Source: Bryobacterales bacterium
GTDB taxonomy: Bacteria; Acidobacteriota; Terriglobia; Bryobacterales; Bryobacteraceae
Assembly (NCBI GenBank): GCA_019261985.1
Contig: JAFAQY010000135.1
Coordinates: 1-38,934, forward strand
Length of the DNA: 38,934 nucleotides
Direction: 5' to 3'
A program made the position numbers and the translations under genes. Below, one piece after another: positions 1-6,963 of the stretch. Each line of letters opens with the position of its first letter. Within the stretch, counting starts at the first letter, position 1. Under the pieces are notes generated by a model that was not told where the DNA came from, ran no database searches, and saw nothing but the letters and a program-made list of their open reading frames with translations.

Positions 1-62
1 TGTTCGGCATTCTGCATCTGCACCTGCATCCGGCCGCAGCATGCCTACCTCGCTCCTCCCAG

Positions 63-119
63 TTTCATGCTCATCTTGCATTGGAAACAAGTCCGATTTC
101 ATGCTCATCTTGCATTGGA
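63..119. repeat. Pair of identical 23-bp direct repeats, 34-bp period
   Basis: Positions 63-85 and 97-119 carry the same 23 bases, starting TTTCATGCTC and ending GCATTGGA, separated by 11 unrelated bases. They lie 75-131 bp before the winged-helix regulator gene at 194. Winged-helix proteins of the OmpR/CadC class often bind tandem direct repeats, so a regulator-binding site (possibly autoregulatory) is a reasonable inference. The rest of 1-193 holds no gene I can support. Confidence 0.6.
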
Positions 120-193
120 TAATTCTCTACTGCTACCGCTTCGACGAATGTGCTAAACTTTCCGCCAAGCTCCAACACTGGGACACCTAGGGA

Positions 194-2422
194 ATGCAAG
201 GGAGAGCTCAGCCCGTGGCCAGCGCCAAGCCCACGTTAAGTGTGCGCTTCGGTCCATTTGAGATCGACCTTCACGAGGGAGAAATGCGCAAGGAGGGGCG
301 CAAAATCCGAGTTCAAGAGCAGCCCTTCCAAATACTCCGAATGCTTCTGGAACGCCCTGGGCAAGTGGTCTCGCGCGCGGAGATTCGAAAACGCCTCTGG
401 CAGGACAACAGCGTTGTCGAGTTCGATCATAGTATTAACGCGGCAGTGAAGCGGCTGCGCACTGCATTACGGGACTCGGCTGAGAAGCCGCGTTATATCG
501 AAACGGTCGCCCGCCGGGGATATCGCTTCATAGGAAAGGTAGAATCATCCGATTGTCCGTCTCCGGCCGAAGCAGTCTCCATTGTTCTCGAAAATGACTT
601 AACAAAGCGGCGGCCAGAGTCGGCCTCGCCCCGCGCTCGGTTTACTCGTCCGTGGCTTCTTTTCTCTTTCGTGATCGCCGCGATTGTCCTCACGGCTTGG
701 ACGAGTGCATGGTATTACCGGCGCGGTGAGCGGCCTTTCGTAGCGCCCCTTCAGCCCTTGATTCGCCTGGATATCGACTTGGGCAACGACGTGCAGGCCC
801 CTTCTGACGTTCAGGGGACCGCCGTCATCCTCTCGCCCGACGGTACGCGGGTGGTGTACGCGTCCCAGTCGAAGCTGTTCACCCGCCGGCTGGATCAGGC
901 GGAGGCCACGGAGTTGGCGGAAACCGTGGGAGCACGGGATCCTTTCTTCTCGCCGGACGGCCAGTGGGTTGGCTTTTTCGCAAGAGGAACCCTGAACAAG
1001 GTCTCTATCCAGGAAAGGCAGGTGATCCAGTTAGCCGATGGCGCCCTCAGCGAGGGCGCCAGTTGGGGAAAAGACGGCAACATTATCGCGGGATTCGACA
1101 ATCGCCTGGCACGGATTTCCGCCGCCGGTGGTACACCCACACCCGTGACGGAGCTTGCGCCTGGGGAAATCGCTCATCGCTGGCCGCAAATCCTGCCAGG
1201 CGGCAAGGCTGTACTATTCAGCGCTTACACTTCAATGACGGGGTTGGACGGGGCCAGTATTGAAGCACAGTCATTAGGAGGTGGCCGCCGTAAGACGCTG
1301 GTGCGCGACGCTACCTGGGGCCGATACCTGGCTAGCGGCCATCTGGTTTACATCAACAAGGGCACGCTCTATGCCGTTCCTTTTGACCCCGAACGGCTCG
1401 AAGTGCATGGCACACCCACTCCAGTCCTGGAGGATGTTGCATACGACTCTGCTTTGGGTTCCGCCCTCATTGATTTCTCGCACACCGGTGTGCTGGTATA
1501 TCAGAGCGGCAAGCAGGCGGGTGGGTTGGTGACCGTGCAATGGATGGACCAGTCGGGCAACACCCGGCCGCTACTCCCGGTTCCAGGCAATTATCTGTCT
1601 CCCACCCTATCGCCGGACGCGAGCCGGTTGGCGCTGACTTCAGGAGGCGATGTCTGGGTTTACGAATTGGGGCGCGGCAGCATGATGCGGTTGACTTTCG
1701 GTGGCGGTTACGGTAACCCGGTTTGGACTGCTGACGGCCGCTACATCGTTTTTCGTGCCGCGCGAGGTATGTGGTGGACGCGGGCGGATGGAACCGGTCA
1801 GCCGCAGCCAATGACCCGGAGCGACTATCAACAGATTCCGTGGTCCTTTTCAGCCGATGGCAAGCGGCTCGCATTCGTGGAAGGCAAGTCGCCAGGCAGC
1901 GGTGTTCTCTGGACCGTGCTCGTGGAGAGTGACCGCTCCGGGCTCCGAGCCGGCAAAGCGGAAATGTTCCTGGAAGAGCCGCTCCCAGCGAGGCGGCGGC
2001 GCCCGATGTTCTCACCCGACGGGCGCTGGCTCGCATACGAGTCGAACGAGTCCGGCGCGAACGAGGTGTACGTGCAGGGGTTTCCGGACAGGCATGGCAA
2101 GCAGCGAATCTCAGGCGGTGTAGGCACCTATCCGGCGTGGTCGCGCACCGGCCATGAGCTGTTCTTTTATGATGGCGTGCAGAATCGGCTTATGGCCGCG
2201 TCCTATCAGGAGCGAGGAGATTCGTTCGTTGCGGATAGGCCGCGCGTTTGGTCTGAAAAGGGGCCGGCACACTTCGGCACGACGCGGAGCTACGATCCGA
2301 CGCCGGACGGCAAACAGATCGTTACGCTGGTGTCCGCCGACACTCTCCAGGAGCCTCACGCCCGCGTGATCTTCCTGCTGAACTTCTTCGACGAACTCCG
2401 GCGCCGTCTCCCCCCGGCGTGA
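194..2422 (+). CDS. CadC/ToxR-like winged-helix regulator with TM helix and WD40-like beta-propeller
   Basis: The 742-residue protein has three parts. Residues about 17-115 form an OmpR/PhoB-type winged helix (FGPFEIDL start, recognition part HSINAAVKRLRTALRD, wing RRGYRFIG). One hydrophobic helix follows at about 152-172. The remainder carries repeated blades with LSPDGTRV, FSPDGQWV and FSPDGRWLAYESN motifs, as in TolB/PD40 propellers. By analogy with CadC it should sit in the inner membrane with the DNA-binding domain in the cytoplasm and a periplasmic sensor propeller; the ligand is unknown. This architecture is abundant in Acidobacteria, often as many paralogues. ATG 194 has little room for a ribosome site, whereas GTG 215 follows a GGGAGAG at 200-206 with good spacing, so translation may start there. 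Direct repeats lie just upstream. Confidence 0.85.
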   Translation: MQGRAQPVASAKPTLSVRFGPFEIDLHEGEMRKEGRKIRVQEQPFQILRMLLERPGQVVSRAEIRKRLWQDNSVVEFDHSINAAVKRLRTALRDSAEKPRYIETVARRGYRFIGKVESSDCPSPAEAVSIVLENDLTKRRPESASPRARFTRPWLLFSFVIAAIVLTAWTSAWYYRRGERPFVAPLQPLIRLDIDLGNDVQAPSDVQGTAVILSPDGTRVVYASQSKLFTRRLDQAEATELAETVGARDPFFSPDGQWVGFFARGTLNKVSIQERQVIQLADGALSEGASWGKDGNIIAGFDNRLARISAAGGTPTPVTELAPGEIAHRWPQILPGGKAVLFSAYTSMTGLDGASIEAQSLGGGRRKTLVRDATWGRYLASGHLVYINKGTLYAVPFDPERLEVHGTPTPVLEDVAYDSALGSALIDFSHTGVLVYQSGKQAGGLVTVQWMDQSGNTRPLLPVPGNYLSPTLSPDASRLALTSGGDVWVYELGRGSMMRLTFGGGYGNPVWTADGRYIVFRAARGMWWTRADGTGQPQPMTRSDYQQIPWSFSADGKRLAFVEGKSPGSGVLWTVLVESDRSGLRAGKAEMFLEEPLPARRRRPMFSPDGRWLAYESNESGANEVYVQGFPDRHGKQRISGGVGTYPAWSRTGHELFFYDGVQNRLMAASYQERGDSFVADRPRVWSEKGPAHFGTTRSYDPTPDGKQIVTLVSADTLQEPHARVIFLLNFFDELRRRLPPA

Positions 2423-2427
2423 ACCCA

Positions 2428-2568
2428 AGTTGACGGGAAACCGCGCTCACCGCGGAAAGCGTGTAGTGCGTGGCATGGGACCGGACCAAAAGGGCGTTCA
2501 TCGTTCCGTATCTCGATCGACCGGCGGTCGGCTCGTCTAATCACCGGCTTGCGCGTTTCCCGTCAACT
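2428..2568. repeat. 141-bp segment bounded by 18-19-bp inverted repeats
   Basis: The left arm 2428-2446 (AGTTGACGGGAAACCGCGC) is matched in inverted orientation by 2551-2568 (GCGCGTTTCCCGTCAACT), with one extra C in the left arm. The element starts 5 bp after the stop of the propeller gene. I see no open frame inside that looks coding and no clear target-site duplication. It could be a MITE-like element or a large cruciform. It occupies most of the 263-bp gene-free interval 2423-2685. Confidence 0.5.
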
Positions 2569-2647
2569 GGAACGGAATCGGCTACAGTATCCCTCTCATT
2601 GGCTCATGCCCTCAACTGTGGCATGCGCTCCAGTTTTTCCTCCTCGG

Positions 2648-2694
2648 TTGGTATCGCAATTAGTTTCGTGATATAAATAGTTTCAATGATGAAA
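2648..2694 (+). promoter_or_regulatory. Putative leaderless promoter and operator of the MarR gene
   Basis: TTGGTA (2648-2653) and TATAAA (2672-2677) are separated by 18 bp. The -10 box ends only 8 bp before ATG 2686, and no Shine-Dalgarno sequence is present, so the transcript would begin at or next to the start codon. An inverted repeat TTTCA-ATGA-TGAAA overlaps the start codon and could be an autoregulatory operator, as is common for MarR proteins. Operator function is inference. Confidence 0.4.
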
Positions 2695-3165
2695 TCAGAT
2701 CACCCATCGGTCGGGCTACTCGTGGACCGGTTCCTGCGCGCGATGCATCGCTACGATTCAGGACGCACTCTGCCGATTCTACATGCGGCAAAGCTTACAA
2801 CGCCACAGATTGCCGTGCTGGAATTTATTCGCGAGCCTCAGACGGTCTCCACTGTCGCAACCTACCTGGGCCTGTCGCGGCCGGCGACCAGCCAGTTGAT
2901 TGACAAGCTGGTGCGCAGTGGTTTAATCCACCGGACGGAAGGCGCCACGGACAGGCGGGAGCGGAATGTAATTTTGAGCGCGAAGGGCCGCTCTCTTGTC
3001 GACAGGATTGCCGCGGCCCGTGCAGCAAGGTTCGCCTCGTCCCTTGAGGTTCTCCCACCGCCTGTAGCGGCCAGATTCCATTCCGTTCTGGAGGAAGTCA
3101 TCGCCGCGCTCGGCGAGGCGGCGGGATCAGCCGCGGAGAATCATCCCCGGGGCCGAGTTCGATGA
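2686..3165 (+). CDS. MarR-family transcriptional regulator
   Basis: The 159-residue length is typical of MarR proteins. The central winged helix reads VSTVATYLGLSRPATSQLIDKL (wing-turn-recognition helix, about residues 57-78), followed by VRSGLIHRTEGATDRRERNVILSAKG, the characteristic wing with the D-R-R/E-R motif. MarR proteins are dimeric repressors that usually sense small phenolic ligands or oxidants. The gene overlaps the following membrane-protein gene by four bases (ATGA), so the two are translationally coupled and probably co-regulated. A second in-frame ATG (2689) directly follows the first. Ligand and targets cannot be read from sequence. Confidence 0.88.
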   Translation: MMKSDHPSVGLLVDRFLRAMHRYDSGRTLPILHAAKLTTPQIAVLEFIREPQTVSTVATYLGLSRPATSQLIDKLVRSGLIHRTEGATDRRERNVILSAKGRSLVDRIAAARAARFASSLEVLPPPVAARFHSVLEEVIAALGEAAGSAAENHPRGRVR

Positions 3166-3614
3166 ACCCTGCAATTTTCCTGCTATTGAATCTGGTTTTG
3201 GCGTTCTACAACGTCGGGACGATCTGGGCGCATGAAGTGGACATTTTTCGCTCCTGGAACCTCGTTCCTCGCGATGCGTTTCACCGCGTCCAGGCGGTGC
3301 ATTGGGGCAAGCTTCCATATTGGGTCTTGCTGCCCGTCGGACTTGCTCTGGCGGGCTCCATCAGTCTTATCTGGTATCGCCCTGCAAACTCACCCGTGTG
3401 GGTGTGGTGCGGTCTTGCTTTTCAAGTCGCCTCCCACGCACTCACCGCGCTCCTCTGGGGGCGATGGCAGGCGAAGTTGAGCAAGGACCCGCTCGGCCCC
3501 ACAAGTCCTTACCTCCGCAAGATCCTTTCGACGCATTGGATACGAACGATGCTCATCAACGCGTATGGATTCACCCTTCTCATCTGGGCCATCGAAACCA
3601 TGGCGCGTCAATGA
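3162..3614 (+). CDS. Small integral membrane protein of unknown function
   Basis: The 150-residue protein has about four hydrophobic segments: residues 3-22, 46-66, 73-98 and 127-146. Charged residues lie between them (HEVDIFRSWN, RVQAVHWGK). It begins inside the stop of the MarR gene and ends inside the start of the next frame (TGA/ATG at 3611-3614), so it is the middle member of a coupled three-gene set. I do not recognise a named family with certainty. A role as the transported or sensed partner of the MarR regulator is only a guess from position. Confidence 0.7.
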   Translation: MNPAIFLLLNLVLAFYNVGTIWAHEVDIFRSWNLVPRDAFHRVQAVHWGKLPYWVLLPVGLALAGSISLIWYRPANSPVWVWCGLAFQVASHALTALLWGRWQAKLSKDPLGPTSPYLRKILSTHWIRTMLINAYGFTLLIWAIETMARQ

Positions 3615-3977
3615 AACAGCATGTACGAACAGTTTCTCTAAGCATTGCCGCATGCCTGCTGGCGCCCGTCGCCGCAACGGCCTCAGGTGCTAACGCAAAG
3701 GTTCCAGCTATCCGGACGTCTGCTGGGAGCGTCGAGGGAGCATGTGCTTTACGTTGCGCTGTGGGAAGCAGATGGTTTCCTCAAACGGCCGGTCCAACAA
3801 GTTCGGATCGAGCCTGGAGCCGAGAGGATCTTCCGCTTCGAGGTGCCTGCGGGCCGCTGGGCGGTGAGCGCTTTTGAAGATCGAAACGGCAACGGCGTCC
3901 TCGACATGGGCTTCTTTGGACCGAAGGAGCCCAGCGGGAACTGTGGGGCAGGATGTAATCCTGCGGCGGCTTGCTAA
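3611..3977 (+). pseudogene. Broken DUF2141-family secreted protein
   Basis: ATG 3611 overlaps the previous stop and encodes a clean signal peptide (MKQHVRTVSLSIAACLLAPV). The family-like body (LYVALWEADGFLKRP, PAGRWAVSAFEDRNGNGVLD, GFFGPKEPSG) lies in another frame from about 3684, so a single-base indel near 3685-3700 separates export signal from body. Downstream, a palindromic repeat at 3943-3983 replaces the C-terminal strand region and supplies the stop at 3975-3977. Intact DUF2141 proteins are about 140 residues, small secreted beta-sandwich proteins of unknown function. The indel could be a sequencing error; the repeat insertion is independent damage. Confidence 0.7.
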
Positions 3978-3983
3978 GCCGCC
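3943..3983. repeat. Palindromic repeat, two-module copy
   Basis: After GTGGGGC come two adjacent stem-loops: GCAGGAT-GTA-ATCCTGC (3948-3964) and GGCGGCTT-GCT-AAGCCGCC (3965-3983). The first module recurs with the same stem at 19094-19110 and 26727-26743. This copy lies inside the DUF2141 remnant and interrupts its reading frame. Confidence 0.75.
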
Positions 3984-4242
3984 TGGTCGGGCAGCGACGA
4001 TTTCAGTCGGTTCACGTGACGCTCAGGCTTCGCCCAGAAACGAGCGAATTCACGCAAACGGTTGCCAAGACAACTCGCTGGAACAGCGATTCTGGAACGC
4101 TCCCTCCCTCACAATTTTCCCCGGTGCCCACCTGCGGTCACGCCCGTCCCCGGCCTCGAACGCCCGAGTTTCCAATAAAATCCACTCACAACCGCCGTAT
4201 TCCGTCCTTCCTCGGCTCATAACGGATTCCAGAGGTATTGCT

Positions 4243-5130
4243 ATGAATCCATCCGAATCCGTCAACGGCATCGAGCGTTGCCCCGATCAAAGCGGCAACG
4301 ACTCCCGCGACGCCAAGCACGACGTTAATCAAAGCGCCGGCAGGCGCGATGTTGATCAAAGCCCTGCCAGCCGCGCGGAAACCAACCGCCGCAACGCCAC
4401 GCACTCCACCGGCCCCATCACCCCCCAAGGCAAACGCCGGGCATCGCTCAACGCCCTGCGCCACGGCCTCACCGGCCAGACCGTCGTCCTGCCCCAGGAC
4501 GACCTCGCCGCATACCAACGCTCCTCCGATCAATTCCACGCCGAGCTGAAGCCGAAAGGCCTGCTCGAAACCAAAGCCGTCCAGATCATCGCCGACACAT
4601 ATTGGCGTCTCGGCCGCATCCGCGCCATGGAAAACAATCTGTTCGCCCTATCAATCGAGGAACAAGAACCTCTCTCCTCCGACCCCCTCATTTCCTCCGC
4701 GCTCGCTCAAGCCCGGTCTCTGGACGGTCGCGCCGACCTCCTCGCCCGCCTCAGCCTCTACGAGCAGCGCCTCAACCGCAGCCTCGCCCAAGCCCACGCA
4801 CAGCTCAAGCAACTCCAGCAGGAGCGGGCCCAGGCCGAAGCCCGCGACCTTGAAGCCGCCGAGAAAATCTGTAACTTGAAAGAAGCATTAAACGAACCGT
4901 GGGAGCCCGAAGAAAATGGCTTCGAATTTTCGAGCTCTCATCTCGATGCTTACATGCGCCGCCGTCAGTTGATCCGGGAGGCCGACGTGTTCCACTATAA
5001 CGGCAAACTCCCCTATCGGCCCAGCCGCCGCGTCACCTCAAAGCCGCGGAGTCGCCCGCCAATCGCGTCCACCGCCGCCACAGACAACACCGGCATTTCG
5101 CCTGCGCCCACGGGGTCTGGGTTACAATAA
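4243..5130 (+). CDS. Uncharacterised protein with STGP-type N-terminal motif and coiled coil
   Basis: The 295-residue protein begins with an acidic, Asn/Gln-rich low-complexity segment. It then has the motif STGPITPQGKRRASLNALRH followed by GLTGQTVVLP, seen in a large family of uncharacterised, often multicopy proteins of Acidobacteria and Planctomycetes. Residues about 155-215 are predicted coiled coil (SLYEQRLNRSLAQAHAQL and following). No catalytic motif is visible. ATG 4243 is chosen over upstream in-frame codons because AGAGG (4231-4235) precedes it at a good distance and the upstream extension would run through the DUF2141 remnant and the repeat. A shorter relative sits at 34672-35247 on the other strand. 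Confidence 0.65.
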   Translation: MNPSESVNGIERCPDQSGNDSRDAKHDVNQSAGRRDVDQSPASRAETNRRNATHSTGPITPQGKRRASLNALRHGLTGQTVVLPQDDLAAYQRSSDQFHAELKPKGLLETKAVQIIADTYWRLGRIRAMENNLFALSIEEQEPLSSDPLISSALAQARSLDGRADLLARLSLYEQRLNRSLAQAHAQLKQLQQERAQAEARDLEAAEKICNLKEALNEPWEPEENGFEFSSSHLDAYMRRRQLIREADVFHYNGKLPYRPSRRVTSKPRSRPPIASTAATDNTGISPAPTGSGLQ

Positions 5131-5169
5131 TGGACGGCCTCCCGGCCTTACCGAGGTTAGCGGTCGACA

Positions 5170-6963
5170 GTGAAAAACACTGATGTTCGCGATCCGGCGT
5201 ACTTTCATAAAGTCGTCGATTGCCAATGGGCCTGTCCGGCTCACACCAATGTCCCTGAATACATTCGCCTGATCGCGCAGGGAAAATACACAGAGGCATA
5301 TATTGTCAACCGCGAATCGAATGTTTTCCCGGCGATTCTCGGACGCACTTGCGACCGCCCTTGCGAACCGGCATGCCGGCGAGGGCGGCTCGACGGCAAA
5401 CCGGTCGCGATCTGCCGCCTGAAGCGCGTTGCGGCGGATCTGCGCGGCGAAATCTCTCATCTGCTGCCCAAGATTCCGAAGGAATCGAATGGAAAACGCA
5501 TCGCGTTGATTGGGGCCGGCCCCGCGTCATTAACGGTGGCCAACGACTTGCGTCCGCTCGGCTACCAAGTGACGCTTTTCGAGAAACAGGACAAGCCCGG
5601 CGGTTTGATGCGCTCCAATATTCCATCGTTCCGATTGCCGGAAAAAGTGCTGGATGACGAAGTAAACATCATCCTGGAAATGGGCGTGGACATCAGGTAC
5701 AACTCGCCCGTCTCCAGCTTGCGCTCGCTGCTGAATGAGAAATACGATGCGGTATTCGCGGGCACGGGCGCTCCTCGGGGCAAGGACCTGGAGATCCCGG
5801 GGCGCCGCGAAGCAGCCGCGAACATTCACATCGGCATCGACTGGCTGGAATCGGTAGCGTTCGGCCATATCGATTCCATCGGCAAGCGTGTCCTGATTAT
5901 CGGCGTGGGCAACACCGCCATGGACTGCTGCCGCACTTCACGCCGCCTGGGCGGCACGGATATCAAGGTCATGGCGCGCCGCCCTCGCGCGTACTTCAAG
6001 GCTTCGCCGTGGGAGCTCGACGACGCCGAAGAAGAAGGAATCGATATCGTCATCAATCATGCGCCGAAGCGGTTCGTGCTGGAAAACGGCAGGCTCACCG
6101 GCATGGAGTTCGAGCGCCTGGAATGGGACGCGGAAGCGAAAAAGTCCCGCGTGATCGATACCATCTTTCTGCCGGCCGACGACGTAATCCTCGCCATCGG
6201 CCAGGACAACGCGTTTCCCTGGATCGAGCGCGACCTCGGCATCCAATTCAATAAGTGGGATATGCCGGTAGTGGATGAAACGACGTTTGAATCCACGCTG
6301 GGCGGCGTTTTCTTCGGCGGCGACGCGGCTTTCGGCCCCAAGAACATCATCTGGGCGGTAGCGCATGGACATGCGGCGGCGATTTCGATCCACAATTATT
6401 GCCAAGGTCTGCCCGTGACCGTGCGGCCGCAGCCGCGCATGAGCCTGATCACGCAGAAAATGGGGATCAGCGAGTGGAGCTATCACAACGACTACAACCC
6501 GGCGGCGCGTCAGAAGATGCAGCACGTGGATCTGATGCGGCGTTTCGAGCAGTTGAATATCGAAGTCGAGTTGGGATTTAATCCCGAGCAGACCGCGCGC
6601 GAAGTGCAGCGCTGCCTTAACTGCGATGTGCAGACCGTCTTCGCCGAAAAGCGCTGCATCGAATGCGACGCGTGCATCGACATTTGTCCCGTCCAGTGCC
6701 TCACTATCACGGCCGATGGCGAGGAGAAAGAGGTTCGCGCGCGCCTGTCGGCGCCCGCGGTGAACCCCGATCAAGCCTTGTTCGCTTCCGCTCCCCTGCC
6801 CCAAACCGGGCGCCTGATGTTCAAAGACGAAGACGTTTGCGTCCACTGCGGCCTATGCGCCGAGCGCTGCCCCACGGCGGCGTGGGACATGCAGAAGTTC
6901 GACTTAATCATTCCATATGCAGGGAGTCCATGCTCGACACCATCGGTCGCAATGCACCAGTAG
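5170..6963 (+). CDS. GltD-like FAD/NAD(P)H oxidoreductase with C-terminal 4Fe-4S ferredoxin domains
   Basis: The 597-residue protein starts at GTG 5170. Residues 1-90 form the N-terminal Fe-S domain of the glutamate-synthase small-subunit type, with cysteines at about 18, 22, 61, 65 and 69. A Rossmann FAD site (ALIGAGPASLTVANDL) and a second nucleotide site (VLIIGVGNTAMDCCR) follow. Two ferredoxin clusters are at the C-terminus: CIECDACIDICP and CVHCGLCAERCP. It probably moves electrons between NAD(P)H and the ferredoxin-dependent 2-oxoacid oxidoreductase encoded next. A TACAAT hexamer at 5123-5128 may be the operon -10 box. The last 11 codons overlap the next gene, and its TAG stop (6961-6963) lies within a palindromic repeat. 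Confidence 0.85.
   Translation: MKNTDVRDPAYFHKVVDCQWACPAHTNVPEYIRLIAQGKYTEAYIVNRESNVFPAILGRTCDRPCEPACRRGRLDGKPVAICRLKRVAADLRGEISHLLPKIPKESNGKRIALIGAGPASLTVANDLRPLGYQVTLFEKQDKPGGLMRSNIPSFRLPEKVLDDEVNIILEMGVDIRYNSPVSSLRSLLNEKYDAVFAGTGAPRGKDLEIPGRREAAANIHIGIDWLESVAFGHIDSIGKRVLIIGVGNTAMDCCRTSRRLGGTDIKVMARRPRAYFKASPWELDDAEEEGIDIVINHAPKRFVLENGRLTGMEFERLEWDAEAKKSRVIDTIFLPADDVILAIGQDNAFPWIERDLGIQFNKWDMPVVDETTFESTLGGVFFGGDAAFGPKNIIWAVAHGHAAAISIHNYCQGLPVTVRPQPRMSLITQKMGISEWSYHNDYNPAARQKMQHVDLMRRFEQLNIEVELGFNPEQTAREVQRCLNCDVQTVFAEKRCIECDACIDICPVQCLTITADGEEKEVRARLSAPAVNPDQALFASAPLPQTGRLMFKDEDVCVHCGLCAERCPTAAWDMQKFDLIIPYAGSPCSTPSVAMHQ

Noticed and set aside
3874-4242. Upstream extension of the STGP-type gene to an ATG at 3874
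   Set aside because: It would run through the DUF2141 remnant and the palindromic repeat in a different frame; ATG 4243 has a ribosome site and family-like sequence begins after it.
5938-6846. Long minus-strand frame (302 codons) opposite the flavoprotein gene
   Set aside because: Antisense shadow of a clearly recognised gene; no recognisable protein motifs.
6663-6929. Longer N-terminus for the gamma-alpha subunit
   Set aside because: This stretch is the ferredoxin region of the upstream gene read in another frame; AGGGAG plus ATG 6930 is a better start.
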